Below are positions 6,573 to 8,617 of a stretch of 8,617 bases of DNA, in pieces; the stretch's first letter is position 1, and the number at the start of each line of letters is the position of its first letter. The stretch is taken from positions 1 to 8,617 of the forward strand of contig CADEFG010000176.1 of assembly GCA_902826505.1 (NCBI GenBank). Reading direction: 5' to 3'. Source of the stretch: an uncultured Acidobacteriota bacterium (GTDB lineage Bacteria; Acidobacteriota; Blastocatellia; Pyrinomonadales; Pyrinomonadaceae). The notes below the pieces were generated by a model. The model worked only from the letters and a program-made list of their open reading frames with translations. It had not been told where the DNA came from and did no database searches. A program made the position numbers and the translations under genes.

Positions 6573-7142
6573 ATGAAAGATGAATTGGAAAAATGCTTCG
6601 CGTTTATTATCGAAGTCGAAAAATTGAAGGGCATTACGCGCCGCACAAAACCGCTCGGTCAAGACCGTTACGAAAATTCCGCCGAACACAGCTGGCAGAT
6701 TTCCTTGCTCGCGCTCGTGTTATCGAAATACGCCGATGAATCGGTCAATATCGAAAAAGTCATCAAAATGCTGCTCGTTCACGACATCGGCGAGATCGAT
6801 GCGGATGATGTGTTTTTCTTTGACGACGCCGGAAGATTGGACGCGAAAGAAAAAGAACTCGCGGCGATGAAACGGATTTTCGGACTGCTGCCCGACGAAA
6901 AAGCCGAAGAATTATTTGAACTTTGGAACGAATTTGAAAACGGTATGAGCAATGAGGCTAAATTCGCCCGGGCGATCGACCGCGTGATGCCGGTTTTGCA
7001 AAACCTTTACAACAACAGGCAAAGCTGGACGGAAAATGGCGTCACAAAGGAACAGATTTTGACAAAGACGGCTTATATCGGCGACGGCAGTGCGATTCTC
7101 TGGGAAACTATCGCCGAAAAAATAGAGAAAGCCTTTGAATAA
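6573..7142 (+). CDS. HD-domain nucleotide phosphohydrolase (YfbR/HDDC2-like 5'-deoxynucleotidase)
   Basis: A 189-residue soluble protein. The metal-binding HD signature is complete: H39 in ENSAEHSWQIS, H70-D71 in LLVHDIGE, and D136 in FARAIDRVMP, with E74 and acidic DADD (76-79) nearby as in YfbR/HDDC2 proteins. Length and the RYENSAEHSW motif fit the HD_3 type, whose characterised members remove the 5'-phosphate from deoxynucleoside monophosphates with a divalent metal. Substrate here is inferred from the family. The frame could start at a TTG at 6549, but that sits on the end of the inverted-repeat element. The ATG at 6573 gives the usual MKDELEKCFAFI start. No Shine-Dalgarno is evident. 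TATAAT at 6569-6574 overlaps the start codon and cannot serve this start. The gene stands alone between two repeat elements, so any link with sbcC or RNase HI is only positional. Confidence 0.9.
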   Translation: MKDELEKCFAFIIEVEKLKGITRRTKPLGQDRYENSAEHSWQISLLALVLSKYADESVNIEKVIKMLLVHDIGEIDADDVFFFDDAGRLDAKEKELAAMKRIFGLLPDEKAEELFELWNEFENGMSNEAKFARAIDRVMPVLQNLYNNRQSWTENGVTKEQILTKTAYIGDGSAILWETIAEKIEKAFE

Positions 7143-7194
7143 AACTTTATTGAGAATAGTTTGAAATTGAATGCTAAATTTTGCGTATGCTTTT

Positions 7195-7381
7195 GAATTG
7201 CCGTTGGCTTCAGCCAACGGCGAAAAGAAAAAAGGCTTTAGCCAAAGCTCTTTTAAACAAATTTCCTTGTGGCTTTAGCCTAATTCGGTGCTAAAGCGAA
7301 AGGAGAATTTAAAACATTTGTTTGGCTAAAGCCGATTGTCTGTTGTCAAAAGTATCCGTTGGCTAAAGCCGACGGCAATTC
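7195..7381. repeat. Cluster of GGCTTTAGCC-type palindromes bounded by 26-bp inverted ends
   Basis: The left end 7195-7220 and right end 7356-7381 are inverted copies over 26 bp with 2 mismatches; the outer 10 bp (GAATTGCCGT / ACGGCAATTC) are perfect. Inside and at the ends are at least five related short palindromes: TTGGCTTCAGCCAA at 7205-7217, AAGGCTTTAGCC near 7232-7243, TGGCTTTAGCC near 7270-7280, TTGGCTAAAGCC near 7322-7332, and GTTGGCTAAAGCCGAC at 7358-7373. A partial GTGCTAAAGC lies near 7288-7297. The left end also forms GCCGTTGGCT-TC-AGCCAACGGC (7200-7221). No open frame and no clear target-site duplication are seen. It fills most of the 267-bp gap between the HD-domain gene and the next gene. 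Confidence 0.78.
7229..7254 (+). terminator. Possible terminator of the HD-domain gene
   Basis: AAAAAGGCTTT (7229-7239) can pair with AAAGCTCTTTT (7244-7254) around the loop AGCC, with one G-T pair and one mismatch. The 3' arm ends in a T-run. It lies about 87 nt after the stop at 7142 and reuses one unit of the palindrome cluster. The GC core is short, so this is tentative. Confidence 0.3.
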
Positions 7382-7396
7382 ATAAAATCTTTTTAT

Positions 7397-7403
7397 GAGG
7401 AAA
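7397..7403 (+). promoter_or_regulatory. Ribosome-binding site of the second two-TM protein gene
   Basis: GAGGAAA ends 6 nt before the ATG at 7410 and supports that start. An ATG at 7395 in the same frame meets a stop (TAG) after two more codons and is not used. Confidence 0.65.
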
Positions 7404-7409
7404 TAGTAG

Positions 7410-7712
7410 ATGAGCAAAATTTATAACACAGCGTTTCAGTTTGGCGTGGTATTTAATATTTTGCTGTTTACGCTTTTGAATCTGATTAGTTTTACCGTTA
7501 AGCGCAACGAATACGAAAATAGTGAAATCAAATTTGCTCCTGCCGGATTTAGTTGGGGTTTTCCTTTTAATTGGGGTGAAAATTATTTGGTGTTTATTGA
7601 AGGAAGTTCAATTTTAAATATCATCGCGGCAGTCTTCGGCTATTTGGCGTTTGGCTTTCTGTTCAAATTTATCGAAGCAAAAATCTCATTGCGGCGGATT
7701 AAGTTAAAATAA
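7410..7712 (+). CDS. Small two-transmembrane protein, family member B
   Basis: A 100-residue protein with no named family. Helices lie at about 9-29 and 67-87, with a loop containing an acidic part (NEYENSEIK) and an aromatic SWGFPFNWGENY (48-59). The tail is strongly basic (SLRRIKLK). It parallels the 107-residue protein at 6064-6387: both begin MSK, have an F-x-FG entry into helix 1, a W-x-GFP-type motif in the loop, and the helix-2 pattern N-x4-V-x6-G-x2-FKF (N70, V75, G82, K86, F87). This supports descent from one ancestor. The stop is 4 nt before the RNase HI start, so the two genes are probably one transcript. Function unknown; a membrane anchor or regulator is only a guess. Confidence 0.85.
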   Translation: MSKIYNTAFQFGVVFNILLFTLLNLISFTVKRNEYENSEIKFAPAGFSWGFPFNWGENYLVFIEGSSILNIIAAVFGYLAFGFLFKFIEAKISLRRIKLK

Positions 7713-7716
7713 TTTT

Positions 7717-8175
7717 ATGAAAGAAGTCACGATCGTCTGCGACGGTTCGAGTTTGGGCAACGGTAGGGGAAATCCGCGCGCGGCGGCGGCGGCGGCTTTG
7801 TGTTACAAAGGTTTCTGGCGGGCATTCGGCGAATATCTCGGCAATGCGACGAACCAGCAGGCGGAGATCGCGGCGGCGGCGATCGGTTTGGAACAACTTT
7901 CGGAGCCTTGCAAAGTCCGTGTGCTGACCGATTCGCGCTACGTCGTGCAAACGATGCAGGGCAACTTTCGCAAGAAAACAAACCTCGAATGGTGGGCAAA
8001 ACTGGAAAAGGCAGCGCAGAAACACAAAATCACCTGGGAATGGGTCAAAGGTCACAACGGGCACGACGTGCAGGAAGTCGTTGACACGCTGGCGCGAAAA
8101 ACCGCCGAACTCGGAAAAGTTGACGAAGCGATGTTTGACGAGCTGGTCGCGGAAATTGGAGTTTTAGAGATTTAA
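7717..8175 (+). CDS. rnhA: Ribonuclease HI
   Basis: A 152-residue enzyme, close to the 155 of E. coli RNase HI. It cuts the RNA strand of RNA-DNA hybrids with two metal ions, removing R-loops and primers in the cytoplasm. The catalytic set is complete: D9 (IVCDGSS), E50 (NQQAEIA), D72 (LTDSRYV), H113 (KGHNGH) and D123 (VVDTLA). The last two have the same 10-residue spacing as H124 and D134 of E. coli. TWEWVKGHNGH is the strongest family signature. The glycine-rich turn after D9, normally NPGPGG, reads GNGRGNPRAAAAAALCYKG here, with six alanines from a GCG run. The basic protrusion is short. The start is 4 nt after the stop of the two-TM protein, with no Shine-Dalgarno, suggesting coupling. 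The propeller gene starts 6 nt after its stop. Confidence 0.93.
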   Translation: MKEVTIVCDGSSLGNGRGNPRAAAAAALCYKGFWRAFGEYLGNATNQQAEIAAAAIGLEQLSEPCKVRVLTDSRYVVQTMQGNFRKKTNLEWWAKLEKAAQKHKITWEWVKGHNGHDVQEVVDTLARKTAELGKVDEAMFDELVAEIGVLEI

Positions 8176-8181
8176 ACACGG

Positions 8182-8617
8182 ATGAAATTACGAATTACGA
8201 ATTACGAATTACGAATTGCAATAATTCTCTGTGTTCTCTGTATTCTCTGTGGAACAACTCCGGCGCAGAAGCGAAACGCGCTCGGCTGGGTTTGGCAAAA
8301 TCCGCTGCCGCAGGGCAATCCGCTCTATTCGATCCATTTCGCGAAAGATAAAGAACTCGGTTATACGGTCGGGTCGGACGGCACGATCCTGCGCACCGAA
8401 AACGGCGGTTTCCGTTGGGAAAAACAATATTCGCCGGATGCGGTGACACTTTCCGGCGTTTTCGTCAAAGACAAAAAAACGGCGGTCATCGTCGGTGTGC
8501 GCGGGACAATTCTTCTAACGGACGACGGCGGCAAAGACTGGAAACCCGTGCAATCGGTCACGAAAGATCATCTTTACGGTGTCACCTTGACGGGCGAAAA
8601 TTTACAGACGGGATGGG
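8182..8617 (+). CDS. Secreted Ycf48/BNR-like beta-propeller protein, N-terminal part (runs off the window edge)
   Basis: The frame is open from ATG 8182 through 145 codons to the window end, so the C-terminus is missing. Residues 1-28 form a signal peptide: MKLRITNYELRIA, then the hydrophobic core IILCVLCILC and TTPA, with cleavage likely before Q29. Cys is preceded by Leu, so no good lipobox is present. The mature part shows propeller blades of the Ycf48/BNR type: GWVWQNPLPQGNPLYSI, then repeats of the form GYTVGSDGTILRTENGGFRW and VIVGVRGTILLTDDGGKDW (about 33-68 and 87-110), with the GTIL-x2-T-x-(N/D)GG-x2-W motif seen twice. Family members are exported and often bind partner proteins; the exact role is unknown. 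It begins 6 nt after the RNase HI stop with no Shine-Dalgarno, so coupling is likely. The signal peptide is encoded by two tandem repeats, which is unusual. Confidence 0.85.
   Translation, partial: MKLRITNYELRIAIILCVLCILCGTTPAQKRNALGWVWQNPLPQGNPLYSIHFAKDKELGYTVGSDGTILRTENGGFRWEKQYSPDAVTLSGVFVKDKKTAVIVGVRGTILLTDDGGKDWKPVQSVTKDHLYGVTLTGENLQTGW
8187..8217. repeat. Heptanucleotide tandem repeat (ATTACGA x4.4) inside the start of the propeller gene
   Basis: Four perfect 7-bp units (8187-8214) plus ATT follow each other from the second codon on. Read in three frames in turn, they encode the LRITNYELRI segment of the signal peptide N-region. A gain or loss of one unit would shift the reading frame. 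Confidence 0.9.
8224..8250. repeat. Nine-bp tandem repeat (RTTCTCTGT x3) encoding the signal-peptide core
   Basis: ATTCTCTGT, GTTCTCTGT and ATTCTCTGT lie head to tail and in frame, coding for ILC-VLC-ILC. Units of 9 bp keep the frame, so copy-number changes would only lengthen or shorten the hydrophobic core. Confidence 0.88.

Noticed and set aside
3405..7142. Novel anti-phage system of SbcC ATPase, membrane protein and HD enzyme
   Set aside because: The HD gene is separated by a repeat element and has its own housekeeping-type family; SbcC motifs are those of the DNA-repair enzyme. Only the SbcC-membrane protein coupling is kept as a lead.
7195..7381. Possible CRISPR array
   Set aside because: Units are short, palindromic, in both orientations and unevenly spaced, with no constant-length spacers and no cas gene nearby.
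8231..8446. Alternative plus-strand frame inside the propeller gene
   Set aside because: It is Arg/Ser-rich and out of frame with the clear propeller repeats and signal peptide.

Overview
The window looks like an ordinary chromosomal stretch of a Gram-negative-type bacterium. Protein style (secreted beta-propellers whose signal peptides end in ...AQ, an Ala-rich RNase HI variant), moderate GC and many small dispersed repeats suggest an Acidobacteriota member of the Blastocatellia/Pyrinomonadaceae kind. That assignment is inference only: no rRNA or other marker gene is present. No phage, transposase, integrase, CRISPR array, tRNA or rRNA was found.

Layout. Positions 1-627 (minus) hold the N-terminal part of a secreted TolB/PD40-like propeller, cut by the window edge. 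Divergent from it, 779-1606 (plus) encodes a soluble di-iron acyl-ACP desaturase, closed by a strong hairpin terminator at 1637-1669 that can serve both strands. Positions 1785-3110 (minus) are a two-gene unit: a zinc-ribbon/two-TM/coiled-coil protein (2088-3110), then a 99-residue protein that may have a small Sm-like barrel. The gap 3111-3404 carries an inverted repeat and a 7-bp tandem array that ends 4 nt before the start codon of an SbcC/Rad50-type ATPase (3405-6071). A small two-TM protein (6064-6387) overlaps the end of that gene by 8 nt.

Then come a 136-bp element with 31-bp perfect inverted ends (6414-6549), an HD-domain nucleotide phosphohydrolase (6573-7142), a 187-bp cluster of GGCTTTAGCC-type palindromes with its own 26-bp inverted ends (7195-7381), a second two-TM protein that looks like a diverged paralogue of the first (7410-7712), RNase HI (7717-8175) and the start of a secreted Ycf48/BNR-like propeller (8182-8617, cut by the edge).

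The right half is rich in nucleic-acid and nucleotide enzymes (SbcC, HD phosphohydrolase, RNase HI). Two of them are tightly linked to members of the same small membrane-protein family. Nothing proves a dedicated new system. The best leads are that protein family, the unusual SbcC hook with no SbcD beside it, and the way tandem repeats form the translation-start region of one gene and the whole signal peptide of another.
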